Positions 52,618 to 62,977 of a stretch of DNA of 64,000 nt are shown in pieces. Origin of the DNA: Mesostigma viride. Lineage: Eukaryota > Streptophyta > Mesostigmatophyceae > Mesostigmatales > Mesostigmataceae. The notes under the pieces were generated by a model. The model ran no database searches. It was not told where the DNA came from and saw nothing but the letters and a program-made list of their open reading frames with translations. The stretch lies in contig RPFO01000728.1 of assembly GCA_009746045.1 (NCBI GenBank), forward strand, positions 107,717 to 171,716, written 5' to 3'. Every line of letters starts with the position of its first letter. The first letter of the stretch is position 1. The position numbers and the translations under genes are program-made.

Positions 52618-53624
52618 TTACCGGCCGAATGTACCGTTGGAGCGTGGAAGGGCATCCTTGGTCGATCGAAGATATCGTATAGTGTCGGCCGATGTCCCTG
52701 GCGGCGCCTCAACATCGACCACCTCAGTCGGGCGCATCAATCCGGCAAACGCCGGCCCTCCACCTGAGACTTTCGGCGGACCCTCCACGTTACGAGCCTC
52801 CAATACCCTCTTCTGCAGTGGGGTGCTCGCAACAAAATCCGTGTCAGCCGACGGCTCCGGATCGTCATCCTCATTCAGCAGTATCGTGTTCGGGCATTGC
52901 TCCATCCCCGTCGAGCGGGGGGGCAAAGTCATCACAACCGTCCTTCCTGACGACGGTACGGGATCGTCACCCAGACCCAAAGAAACCGAGGCGAGGGCGG
53001 GGGTCCCCTCAACCGGGGGTCCCCATGAATCCTGACGAGGCCTCATTCCCATCTGTCGGACACGACCGCCTCCCGTAAATCGGGAACGCCCGCCGGCGCT
53101 ACCAGTAACAGGCCGCGAGCCTGCTTCCTGCTGGCGATCCCCATCCTCATCACAGATACGCCCGCCGGCGTTTCCAGTAACAGGCCGCGAGCCTCCTTCC
53201 TGCTGGCGATCCCCCTCCTCATCACAGATACGCCCGCCGGCGTTTCCAGTAACAGGCCGCGAGCCTCCCTCCCGCTGGCGATCCCCCTCCTCATCACAGA
53301 TACGCCCGCCGGCGTTTCCAACGACAGGCCTCGAGTCTCCTTCACCAGCACGCTGGCGCTTACCTCCCCCCCTTTTGTCTTCATCCCCCCCATTGTCTCC
53401 TCCCGCGAGCCTCCATCATCCCGACTGCGCTTTTTCCCTCCCCTTCCATCTCCTCCCCCGTCCCTCTCCCCCTCCCCCCTCCTCCCTCCTCCCCATCCCC
53501 ATCCCCTTTCTCCCCCTCCGCCTGCCCCCCACCCACCCCGGGCGGGTGCCCCTCAGCAATATCCTCCTCCCCCTCTTCCTCCTCCCCTCTTCCTCCTCCC
53601 TCTTCCTCTCTTCCTTCTCCGAGC

Positions 53625-53668
<44 letters not shown>

Positions 53669-56600
53669 GAATGATGATCCCCGTCGTCTTCGTCGTCCAC
53701 GACCACGGCAAAGTCCATGTCGACGTCTTGCCACCCATCTTCAAGAAGCCGATATTTGATAAGTCGGACCAGGCGCTTCCACCGGCGGATATGGGCGGGT
53801 AACCCGAACACCAGCAGAACTCTGGAGGGTCCCTTCAACAGGGCCTTGGTGATCTGGTCAACCACATCCCACGCGGCATACCTCAAACGGGAGGAGGGTA
53901 AGGGTATCTGGCTGTCGACCGGAATACAGTCTTGATCCCACTCGCGCAGGTTCCTCCACTTCTCGTTGCTGTCAGCTGTCAGGTCCAGCACAGCAAACGC
54001 CTGGTCCTTCAGCTTCCCAGGAAGGTCTTCAGACCCCGTGTACAACTCGTCCACCACCTTCGTCACCACCAGATCCTTTCTTTTTTCGTTTTCCTTCCAT
54101 GTCATTGTCCTGTATGCGATCCAGTCGGGTCCCATCTTCACCCCGTCCCAATAGGTGAAGGCTTCCAGCCTGTCCCACCACCCCCTCTTGGCCTTGGCAG
54201 TCCCCTCCTCCTTAGCCGCCGCCTGCACCTCCTCCTCCGCCGCCGCCTCCTGCTGTGGCACACCCAGCAGATGTTTGGTCTTCACCCCCAAATCGTCATA
54301 CAAATGACGGGGGTGGGAAGCGAGCAGCCCTCTCGGGAACTTCCAGTCCTTCTGGTCGACCACTTTCCTTTTAGCCGGCGGAAGGTCCCTCAGCGTGAGA
54401 ATGATCGCCCTCGTGGCCGTGACGATCACCCGCCAAAAGTCTCTGGTCAGGCGGCAGTCGGCGATGAACTTGTCGAGGTCCGTGGCGACGGTGCCCTTCA
54501 GCTTCACGCCAAACACGTGCTCCCTCACCAATACGGGGTCGAAAGTCCCGTTTAGTTGTTTGCAAGCGGCCATCAGCTCGGGGTTCTCCAGGAACTTGAT
54601 GTGGGCGAATTGCTTTGCCGCCTCTATCAAATTCTTGGCGACTTCCATTATTTTTATCAGGTTGCTGGGAGGGGCCTCACAGGACATGATCGGCGCTTGG
54701 ATCAGGCTGTCGAAGTACTGGAAACTCGCAAGTTCCCGATGCGCGGTGAAAATGGACAGTTCGTGCGCCTTGTCTTTAGGGCGCGTGTCAAGGAAGTCTT
54801 GCCGAGCCGCGATATCCTGTGCGATCGCCGGCTTGCCGTCGACAGCGGGCTTCAAAGGGTCCTCACACCAGAACAGCCAGCGCTGCATGAAGTTCTTCTG
54901 GTCCGGCCCCCACTTGTCCGTCTCTTCAGCCCCTCCTGCCTTGTCGCCTGCGCCGTCCCCTTCGGCCTTGGCTTGCTCTCCTTTCTGCCAAAAGGGCTTC
55001 ACAATCGCCCAGATCTTGCCGTACAGAGGAGTTGGGAGAGACACGCCCTTCCCTCTCTTGACGGGTCCATATGCCTGGTAGGCCCGGTGCACATCCCCCA
55101 GCGCTGAGCCCCACGTTGCCTTGGCTTGGGCTGTGTCCTCGGCGTTCATGGCGTTCCCGAGCTGCCTGACAACTTCGATCATCTTGCCGACTTGTTCGGT
55201 AACCTGCATCCCCGTAGGGCAACAACGCGCAGAGACACATCGACAGTCCTCCCAAATAAGCACAACTCAACTGAGAACAAGAATACGACTGACAGAAACG
55301 CCGGCGGTCGCATCTTGACCAAAATATGGCATGCTAAGGTGGAACATGAAAACCCCTTATAGAAACGCCGGCGGTCGCATCTTGACCGAACTAATGGCAT
55401 ACTGAAATTAACACAAGAAAACCACTTATAGAAACGCCGGCGGTCGCAACCTGGCTTACCTTCTGTTCACGGATCTGCCACCAGGTCGGCAGGATGGTCT
55501 CACCCTTGAGCATCTGCACGTCCACCCCCCCGAAATTCGTCCAATCAGTTGCCCACTCCTCCAGCTTCGCCGCGGCCACGGTCTTCGTGACCTCCTGCTC
55601 CTTCCCTCCCCGCGCAACGACCCTGAGCTTTTCCGCCTTCATGAAACCATTCAGCATTGCCTGGTACCACACAGATCTTTGGTCCACCGTCATATTGTCG
55701 GTGACCAGTTCGAATTTCACCGATTTGATGAGTGTGGTAAAGTGGTTCCCGTCCAGCACGAGAAAGCCGCAAATGGCTGGCGGCAACGGTGTCTTCTTCT
55801 CGAGTGGAGCCATCTCCCAGGCGGACTTGCACAAACTGTCCAAAAGCGCGGCCTTTCTCACGTCCACGGGCTTAAGTGAGTCCAGAATATCGGCCGGTCC
55901 TGTCAGAACCGCGGTGGAAGCAGCTTCGGCCATTCCCTTGGCCGAGCTCGTTCGCAGGTAGATATCAATCTCTTTGTCAGTCATTGCGCGAGCGTAGCCA
56001 GCCTTCATTGTCCGTGCCCCCCCATCTCCCCGAAGAGTTGCGCGAGCTGACGCTGGGTGCCTTCCTTTTTCATCCAGTCATGAAAACTGTTGGGGCACCG
56101 GTCAGCCAAAAACTGGAACGAGTACCGCCACACAGGAATCACCAGCTTGTCGTGGCCGTAGTCGGACTCCGAGTTTGCAAAAATGGTGGCGTTCTGCTCG
56201 GCTCTAGACAGATGCAAGTCTCGTGCGAGGAGCTTCTGAGGCCCCACGAACAGGTTCCTTGTCCACACCCGATTTCGATGCACCAAGGCTTTGGACATCT
56301 CATCGAGGTCCCGAGGCTGAACGGCAAGCTGCTTCCGCAACCGTTTGCCCTTCGCGATCTCATCGTTCACATCCAGGATGTCATCATCATCCTGCGACAC
56401 CGGGGACTTCTCCCATTTCTCAAGCAGAGACACGGGAGCATCCGCAACCTCCACCTCCTTTCCTTTCCCCTTTCCCTTCAGCGCCTTCCCCTTGTAGGTC
56501 GCAAGTGCTTCGGAGAGTCCCTTCTGGTGTTCGTCGACGGCAGCAGTCCACGTACTATCTATTTTCATGTTCTCGCGGCGCGCGTGCTGGTCGAGGCTGA

Positions 56601-58780
56601 TTGAGTACAGGATGGCCGCGTGGGTCGCCCTCTCGGCCTGCACGTACTGCGTTGATGCGAAAAAATCAGGAAAGCATAACCAAAAGGAATAAAGTAAATG
56701 CCGATTGAGAAACGCCGGCCGTCGCAACCTACATGAAACCTGAACCTCAACATCAAAGCCCCCCTCACGACAGAGGTATACTTACCTCGTTCCCCTTAAC
56801 AATGATATGAAAAAATCAGGAAAGCATAACCGAAAGGAATAAAGTAAATGTCACACTTGAGAAACGCCGGCCGTCGCAACCTAGATGAAACCTAAACCTC
56901 AAGATCAGAGCCCCCCTCACAACAGAGGTACACTTGGCTCATTTCCCTCAACGATGCGAAATCAGGAAAGGAAGTAAGTGTTAGTCAAAAGGAAGTAAGT
57001 GTCACACTTGAGAAACGCCGGCCGTCGCAACCTACATGAAACCTGGACCTCAAGAACAAAGCCCCCCTCACAACAGAGGTAGACTTACCTCATTCCCCTC
57101 AACCGCTGCTGCTTCAGCCGCTTTCTTCGACCCCTTCGCGATCTTCGGAGACTTGTCCCGGCGGGCATCGTGTTCCTTCAACATCTTGATCAGAGTCTTG
57201 GCGTCCGCCATCGTCACCGTCTTCAGTTTACACTTCCTCTCCTTCCCTTTGCCCTCGAACAGGTTCTCCTCCATCCACTTTATCAAGGCCTTGGCGCTCG
57301 GGATCTCCTCAGGCTGTGTGGCGCCATCGGGCGCGCACGCATTCTTCACGATCAACTCAGCGACTTGATGGAGAGTCATCATCTGGTTCCGTACCTCAGG
57401 TGGGGCTGTTTCCGTTCTCACCTCGGCCACAACCCACTTTGCCAACTTCTTCAGTTGATAAGCATCCGCTTGCTCCTTAAAGCGTGTCATTTTCGCAGTA
57501 TCGCCGTCGCTTCCACCCGCGCCCTCTGACACAGGCTCACCGACAGCGATAGCCCCCTCTCCCTGGAGATTTGCCCCACCCTGACGACCGGCTTCCTGCA
57601 AGAACATTATCAACGGAAGATTTTTAATGTAAGAAAAGTGTAGAGAAACGCCGGCCGTCGTAACTCTGTCAATTGAGGACGAACCTAAACTTTCAATTTG
57701 TAAGTCAACGGTAACTTACCCTTCCCCCCTCTGCAGTGGAACCACCGTAAGATCCACTTCCCCTCCTGTCACCGCCCTCTTGCTGCTCGAACGGACTTCC
57801 CTGTAAAAATAGCAAACGCGATTGTCCATTCACAAGAAAAAAATTACTACAAAAATAAACAAGGATATACGCACGCAAACCTTTTCAATACAAGTAAACC
57901 GGAGAGGAATCTGACGCACTCATGTACCTGGGTGCTTCCCGCCATTGAGCGGGCTTCTCTTGCACCAACATCCTCTTGCCGGCCCTGCGAACATTTCAAC
58001 GGAAAGTAAAAATCCGCTTAGTTGTCGGAAATGACATGTCTGGCGAATATTGCAAAAAAATGCGTATTGTATTTCACGACATCAATTTAATGGGCGGAGA
58101 CTTACGAAGATCGGCCCGCCACCTTCCAAATTGCCCAGCGTCATATCGAAAACATCGAGGACTTCCCCTCCATCGACCCCCTTCCCCCTTCCCCTCTGCC
58201 GCGGCGGGGGCATATCGCCCGTCGCGACCGGCTTGGAAGTCGCGGGGGGATCCCTTGCGGTTGAGGGCACTGCGGCCGACTCGTGCACACTCTCCCCCCT
58301 CTTTTGGGCTACTGCGGCAGGCGCGGCATGGGAGGGCGCGGCGGCTACTGTCTCTGGCGCATTCTGAGCCAACCGACGCAACCTTAGCTCCTGCTGGAGC
58401 AGGGTTTCGAAACGAGGCATGAATGTGCGCTTGGAGGTATAAGGCACCTTGGCGACTTCAGGTTTGTCATTAAGGATGTCTTGGTACAGCGCGAATTGCT
58501 GTTCACGAGTGCCATTCGCGAGTCGCTCAAACCGCTCAATCTGAATCCGCTTAACCGGATCGTCCACCATCTCAAGACCACCGTGGTACTCATCCTTCCC
58601 AGTGACCGCGGCAAAGCTGACACCAGATTCCACCATTGGGGGCGGCGTGCCCTCCCTTGCACGCTTGTGAGGAGGCTGTTGTGGGGAGGCGCCTTGGGCC
58701 TGAACTGGTTGCCCTTCTGACCCTTCCCCCCTAGGGGGAGAGTCGCCGACCACCTGCGATGTAGGGCCGCCCTTTTCCAT
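52618..58780 (-). CDS. Large unrecognised protein, 7 exons, about 1590 aa
   Basis: Exons, minus: 58106-58780, 57928-57984, 57720-57800, 57089-57595, 55460-56646, about 53364-55203, 52618-53052. Junctions are GTAAGT-type with AG acceptors, all phase 0, ending in a stop with AATAAA 12 bases on. Two frame problems: exon 5 needs one extra base at a C7/G7 run (56017-56023), and exon 6 shifts frame in low-complexity purine sequence near its 3' end (its frame stops at 53416 but the donor at 53364 is in another frame). Features: basic/Pro-rich N-terminus (KRAREGTPPP), charged helical middle (KTLIKMLKEHDARRDK, EVADAPVSLLEKWEKS), a structured segment in exon 6 (WGSALGDVHRAYQAYGPVK, AFTYWDGVKMGPDWIAYRTM, VLLVFGLPAHIRRWKRLVRL) then an Asp14 run. 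No family recognised. ATG follows a CAG with a candidate 36-bp leader intron. Confidence 0.7.
53055..53345 (-). repeat. 72-bp tandem repeat, four units, in an intron
   Basis: Each unit contains GAAACGCCGGCGGGCGTATC and GGATCGCCAGC; it fills the intron between exons 6 and 7 of the large gene. It carries the hairpin core CGCC-GGCG-GGCG. Confidence 0.85.
55285..55459 (-). repeat. Intronic tandem repeat, three units of about 66 bp with hairpin motif
   Basis: From the donor GTAAGCCAG onward, three units each carry TGCGACCGCCGGCGTTTCT and ..ATGCCAT..TTTGGTCAAGA or a variant, in the intron 55204-55459. Confidence 0.85.
56700..57100 (-). repeat. Three tandem copies of the exon 57089-57595 donor junction with hairpin motif
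   Basis: Unit of about 150 bp: GAGGGGAATGAG|GTAAGTCTAC, GTGAGGGGGGCTTTG, CAGGTTTCATGTAGGTTGCG, ACGGCCGGCGTTTCTC. The first unit is the real exon end; two further copies (about 56860-56960 and 56700-56805) fill the intron, one retaining an intact AACGAG|GTAAGT donor. Confidence 0.88.
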
Positions 58781-58825
58781 CTGCAACACAAAACAAAAAA
58801 ATTGGAAAAAACATACGAGTCAGCA
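58781..58825 (-). promoter_or_regulatory. Candidate leader mini-intron upstream of the large gene
   Basis: The minus strand reads ..CTC|GTATGTTTTTTCCAATTT..GTGTTGCAG|ATG: donor-like GTATGTT and acceptor 36 bases apart, ending at the start codon. It parallels the genes at 59737 and 60883. Confidence 0.4.
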
Positions 58826-59002
58826 GGAAGATGCGCCCCACGTCGCAACTCAATACAAAAAATGCATCATTATGTCAAGGTACAAACAACGTTATAATTC
58901 AGAATGAACAGAGATTCATAACAAGAGAACGACGCACTAAAAGATGCGACCGCCGTCGCAACTTTCGTCAATTCACTCTCTATACAAACAACTCTATGTC
59001 CC

Positions 59003-59737
59003 TCATAAAGAATCAATTGGCAAGGAAATGCAAAAAAATTCCGTTACCACCTCCGTCGACCCATAAGTGGTTCGCGAATGGGAAATCGCTGCTGATTTTC
59101 GGTCGAGCCCTTCACGGTATTTTCGAAATCTCGAGGCAAGGTTGCGCGGAAGAGGGCCCCCCTCAATCATGCGTGCGATCGGACTGGCCATGGAAACGGA
59201 TACCTGGTTCCTGGACTGCCTTGCACGGTCAACCATCTTGAAACTTCCCCGGAGAAGGAAATCAGACGTCAGACGGTTGAATATGCGAACGTCAAGATTT
59301 GACCAACCCATCATCCATTCCACCACCTTCTCCGCGGCATCATGGAAGACCTGCCTCTCATCCGCCACTCCTCGAGACCCAAACACACAATCGGCCGTGT
59401 TATCGTCGTGCCTCTTAAGGCGAATGTTCACGTCCTCTTTGTCATCATCCATTTCCGACAGCCGAATTACAGCCCTTTTGGCTCCGTCCACTCCATCCTC
59501 AAGAAGGACGTCCATCTGCGCCCCTCCCACACAATTGTTGTCAACGTATTGTTGCAAATGACGGGAAATCATGTCCTTTCCAAAAGCTACGATGTGTTCC
59601 CCACACAGACCCATGTCGGTAATTGACAGCTTTTTACATTTCCTATCCCGGCACTTCTTTTCGGGATCCTTCTCAAAAATCCGGAAAACAGCGTCCTGAT
59701 ATGGACGTCCCCTTATGTCGACCGTCAGACTGGACAT
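59003..59737 (-). CDS. Hypothetical protein H2 with C-x4-C-x10-C-x2-H motif (244 aa)
   Basis: ATG 59735-59737 directly follows TTTCGCAG. The protein opens MSSLTVDIRGRPYQ, then KCRDRKCKKLSITDMGLCGE followed by H at about residues 28-50, a likely single zinc-binding site. Then a region with KRHDDNTADCVFGSRGVADE and WMMGWSNLDVRIFNRLTSDF. No family recognised. The gene at 60018-60883 shares the same motif spacing and leader, so the two may be paralogues. An alternative is an exon of a larger gene (donor-like GAG|GTGGTAAC near 59046), but the stop-bearing reading is simpler. Confidence 0.65.
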   Translation of the reverse strand: MSSLTVDIRGRPYQDAVFRIFEKDPEKKCRDRKCKKLSITDMGLCGEHIVAFGKDMISRHLQQYVDNNCVGGAQMDVLLEDGVDGAKRAVIRLSEMDDDKEDVNIRLKRHDDNTADCVFGSRGVADERQVFHDAAEKVVEWMMGWSNLDVRIFNRLTSDFLLRGSFKMVDRARQSRNQVSVSMASPIARMIEGGPLPRNLASRFRKYREGLDRKSAAISHSRTTYGSTEVVTEFFCISLPIDSL

Positions 59738-59765
59738 CTGCGAAACCAGAACATACCGGCCGCGA
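59738..59765 (-). promoter_or_regulatory. Conserved leader GGCCGGTATGTT..CGCAG|ATG
   Basis: CGGCCGGTATGTTCTGGTTT followed by CGCAG|ATGTCC. The gene at 60883 has GGGGCCGGTATGTTATCGTA followed by ACTTGTCGCAG|ATGTCC. Donor-like GTATGTT and acceptor-like CGCAG lie only 18-25 bases apart. Confidence 0.5.
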
Positions 59766-60017
59766 GTAGTTTATATTATTAAAAAAAACTGGCATTTATT
59801 AAGTCATCTTCATCTATTTATGCGAGCTAAAATTTGAAGAAAATGCAACAAAGAAACGCCCTGGGGCGCAACTTCCTCAACAACCACTTTCTACGTACAA
59901 ACGAATGGCAATCACATCGACTACGATTGTCACTACATACGAATGTCCAGACAATATAATGTGTATGTAGAGGGGGGGCATTCAAGACCAGAGAAACGCC
60001 GGCGGGCGCAACTCATA

Positions 60018-60883
60018 TCAATATAGACTGTCCCGCGACTCGTTCCACTCTCTGCAGGTTTTGCAACAACCGATCGAGCGAACTCTCGGAACCTCTTTCG
60101 CCGCCATTTCATCGACACGAGCGAACATCTCTTCTTTGGCGGCCACCAACTTTGCCTCCTTGTTGCCGGTGTCAGGATAGATTTCGGACCTCCTCGTCTT
60201 CATCGGGGCCACTCTCTCCAAATACTCTGCACACAGAGAATCCTGCTCCTCCTCCACAATCGCCTTCACGCCGGATACAATCGCTTTGGCTTTTGTTTCC
60301 ACGCGAAAATCGAACTCTCGTTGAGTTATCAGCGGAATGTCGGCGAGTGCAAAACACATACGCCGATAAAGTTCGCTTACATCCGTGTCACGCGAGTCGG
60401 CAAAAGGTGTCGTCATCAAAAAGCATCTCAAGCTACTCCAACCATTTTCTTGGGCGCCGGCAACGTAGCCTCCCTTTGCCAAGTCCGCACCTGTCGCGGA
60501 GTCTTTGACTATCCAATCTTCAAGGAAGTACTCGTCTCCCCTGGTGAAATCAAAATTTACACCCACGACCTCTCCGACAGTCATGTCCAGGCGAAGTCGC
60601 AGGGCCCCCCCGCCAATCCAGGTCCGAGGGCGCCCGCCATTCCAAGTCCGCGACTGAGGGCATTTTCGATGTGACGAGAATGTTCTTCGTGCTTTCGGCA
60701 ATACAAGTCAAATCCGAGAGCGGTTTTCTTGCAAGTGGACACATCACACTTGCGCGGCGCCCCTATTGAGCGAGCAACACTCTGAATGACAGTGGCAACC
60801 GCTTGGTGTTGTTGAAGTCGTTGCCAATCCTCCATCAGGAGGTGACTAGACGAATCGGACGAATCTTCCGTCGAACCGGACAT
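60018..60883 (-). CDS. Hypothetical protein H1 with C-x4-C-x10-C-x2-H motif, frameshift at C7/G7
   Basis: ATG 60881-60883 follows TTGTCGCAG. N-terminus MSGSTEDSSDSSSHLLMEDW, then KCDVSTCKKTALGFDLYCRK followed by H (same spacing as the 59737 gene), then RHIENALSRGLGMAGALGPG. At 60605-60611 a run of seven C breaks the frame; one extra base would join it to ALRLRLDMTVGEVVGVNFDF and the rest, ending CCKTCREWNESRDSLY-stop. About 288 aa if joined. It could be a real pseudogene or an assembly indel; a similar G7 break in the neighbouring gene favours the latter. Confidence 0.6.
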
Positions 60884-61047
60884 CTGCGACAAGTTACGAT
60901 AACATACCGGCCCCGGAAAATAAAATTCAAAAAACGTTTTGAAATTTTTTTATTGTACTTGTTTATTAATACGAAGGTTTAAATTTGGCGCAAAGAAACG
61001 CCCCAAGGCGCAACTTGTCGAACAGCAATATGGCGATAAAACATTAT

Positions 61048-61248
61048 CTATTCAATGTGCGATTGATGTGCTGAAACCTTCCAGACTTTGACACTGTCCG
61101 GTATCACCGGACTCGGACGAGGAGTCGAGTCGGAAGCGAGCCAGTAATCCTCGACTATTTTTTTGATGTACAATGGAAGACTCCTTCCATTATGTCGAAG
61201 TGTGTCGGTCCTTTGCCTTTTGGCCAAACTCTCCTTAACCTCCACCAT
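61048..61248 (-). CDS. Small hypothetical protein S1 (66 aa)
   Basis: Begins MVEVKESLAKRQRTDTLRHN and ends KVWKVSAHQSHIE. The ATG is 3 bases after CGCAG, with a GTATCATTTTCC element 24 bases upstream resembling the leader of the neighbouring genes. No family recognised. Confidence 0.5.
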   Translation of the reverse strand: MVEVKESLAKRQRTDTLRHNGRSLPLYIKKIVEDYWLASDSTPRPSPVIPDSVKVWKVSAHQSHIE

Positions 61249-61349
61249 TTCCTGCGCGTAGGAGGAAAATGATACGTTATAAACATTAAACATTAAACAT
61301 TAAATATAACATCATATAAACAAGTTATTACTCTACATTTCAAGTTTTT

Positions 61350-62105
61350 CTAAGAGGCAGAGCCGTCGTGGAAGTTGAAGGAGAAGTCGACATCAGACCC
61401 CATAGTTTTATCCAGTATCGTCGTCACGTTAACCCCCCACTTCACCCCTGCCAGCACCTCCCTCGCTTGCCTCAGACGTTCGCATCTATCCTTATGCCTA
61501 CTCCAGTCCGCACGCTGGCACTCCTCACTGCAATATCTGGCATCCCTACATCCTCTACACCACTTGATATGAGGTCCTGTTTCGCACCCACACCCCTCCT
61601 TGGAGCACTTTCGCGTACTACGCATGCGATCCCCATCCCTCACGATCGGGTCAGAGAGCAAGAAAAAGTTCATGTTGAGGGGTACTGCCCCTACACATGC
61701 ATCAGCCCTCACGCGCAGAGAATGCGTAACATTCGGGTAAAATGCGCGCCCGTAGGTGCACCCAAGCTGAGCCCCTTCCTCTTCCCCCAACTCTATCTTT
61801 GGCCCCTTTGTAATGAACGACACCAAAAGGCGGAACTCCGTCCTTGGGTCTATGGGCACTCTTAGATCCATCTGTGGTCTGAAAAAACCCTCTTGAATAC
61901 AGAAGTTCATATCAGCTAGCTGGGCGTACATAATTCTCTCCATTTGGCTGAACGAATCAAACGCCAATAAAACGGCCAAGTGGCGGCCTGTCCTCTCCTG
62001 CGCGACTCGAACTTCCTCGAATATGACACGCGACAGAAAGCGAACTTGTTTGAAAACGTTTTGAAGGACGCTTCCGTAGACTTCATTCACGATCTCGGAC
62101 TCCAT
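61350..62105 (-). CDS. MYND zinc-finger protein (251 aa)
   Basis: Starts MESEIVNEVYGSVLQNVFKQ (ATG 62103-62105). The N-terminal 165 residues are unrecognised. Around residues 165-210 is a MYND finger: CSKEGCGCETGPHIKWCRGC followed by RDARYCSEECQRADWSRHKDRC, giving the C-C-C-C-C-C-H-C ligands of the family. MYND fingers bind short Pro-rich peptides and occur in transcriptional cofactors, SMYD methyltransferases and many algal proteins of unknown role; no SET domain is present. No intron is visible. The gene is on the same strand as and close to its neighbours. Confidence 0.8.
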   Translation of the reverse strand: MESEIVNEVYGSVLQNVFKQVRFLSRVIFEEVRVAQERTGRHLAVLLAFDSFSQMERIMYAQLADMNFCIQEGFFRPQMDLRVPIDPRTEFRLLVSFITKGPKIELGEEEGAQLGCTYGRAFYPNVTHSLRVRADACVGAVPLNMNFFLLSDPIVRDGDRMRSTRKCSKEGCGCETGPHIKWCRGCRDARYCSEECQRADWSRHKDRCERLRQAREVLAGVKWGVNVTTILDKTMGSDVDFSFNFHDGSAS

Positions 62106-62173
62106 CTTTTTCAGGGAAAAAACGAACAAAAAAATTCATAAACATTAATTTATTATTTTATAATAACAAGTTA

Positions 62174-62413
62174 CTATTCCTCGGAATAGTTTTTTTTTAT
62201 CCATTCCACAAACGCGTTTGTCACAAACACCTTCCATGCTTTCTCAAGAACTTGTCCCCCTGATGTTTTTGAGTATTCAAACTCGTCATCCGAAGAAACC
62301 AACTCCGGCACATCCTCCGAGAGGGTCTCTAAATTGTCATCGGCTTTCCTTTTGCGCTTGTGGTTTCCGAAGCATTTTTTTTGTTCTTCTTCTGACATTT
62401 GTTCTGCAACCAT
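62174..62413 (-). CDS. Small charged hypothetical protein S2 (79 aa)
   Basis: MVAEQMSEEEQKKCFGNHKR, a basic KRKRK stretch, then an acidic SEDVPELVSSDDEFE region and a WKVFVTNAFVEWIKKNYSEE end. A CAG precedes AACAAATGTC, so the real start may be Met6. No family recognised. The upstream side carries the hairpin-motif array at 62520-62930. Confidence 0.5.
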   Translation of the reverse strand: MVAEQMSEEEQKKCFGNHKRKRKADDNLETLSEDVPELVSSDDEFEYSKTSGGQVLEKAWKVFVTNAFVEWIKKNYSEE

Positions 62414-62519
62414 GGAGTCATTTCGAGGGGGGTGTGGTTTAACGGGTGCAGATTTAAAGTAATTTGTTTTAGGTGAACGATGGTAAAAACTTCATTAGAT
62501 ATTTTAAACGAACGAGAAG

Positions 62520-62935
62520 CAACAGAAACGACGGCGGGCGTAACTATCATGGGAAACTTTGATATCACAAGATCACAATGGACACGAACGCGCTGCAACT
62601 TTCACGACATATTCTTCGACATCGAAAATAAAAAAGAAACGACGGCGGGCGTAACTATCATGAAACATTGATCTTACAAGAAGCTGACGGGGATGCAACT
62701 TTCACGACAAACACTTCGACATCGAAGATGCAAAAGAAACGACGGCGGGCGTAACTATCATGGAAAGATTGAGCTTACAAGATGACAAGTTAACTGACGG
62801 GGGTGCATCTTTCCCGAGATATATTTCGACATCGAAAAGGCAAAAGAAACGACGGCGGGCGTAACTAGCACAACCAATGTTGGTCATGTGCTCTTCCAGT
62901 AAGACAAGAAACGACGGCGGGCGTAACTATCACAC
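62520..62935 (-). repeat. Tandem units of about 105 bp, each with the hairpin motif
   Basis: Five copies of GAAACGACGGCGGGCGTAAC followed by TATCA (plus strand) at about 62524, 62634, 62737, 62847 and 62910, separated by TTCGACATCGAA-type palindromes and GCAACTTTCACGA. Confidence 0.88.
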
Positions 62936-62977
62936 GGTCCAGGAAGAGTGACGTTGGCAGAATTATGGTGTTTGTAA

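Noticed and set aside
59003..59737. Treating H1, H2 and the large gene as exons of one transcript
   Set aside because: Each ends in a stop without a strong GTAAGT donor, AATAAA-type signals lie between them, and each starts at an ATG straight after the same leader motif.
51784..62413. Calling the cluster an integrated giant virus
   Set aside because: No hallmark gene (capsid, DNA polymerase, packaging ATPase, primase, integrase) is visible; a MYND finger and compactness are not enough.
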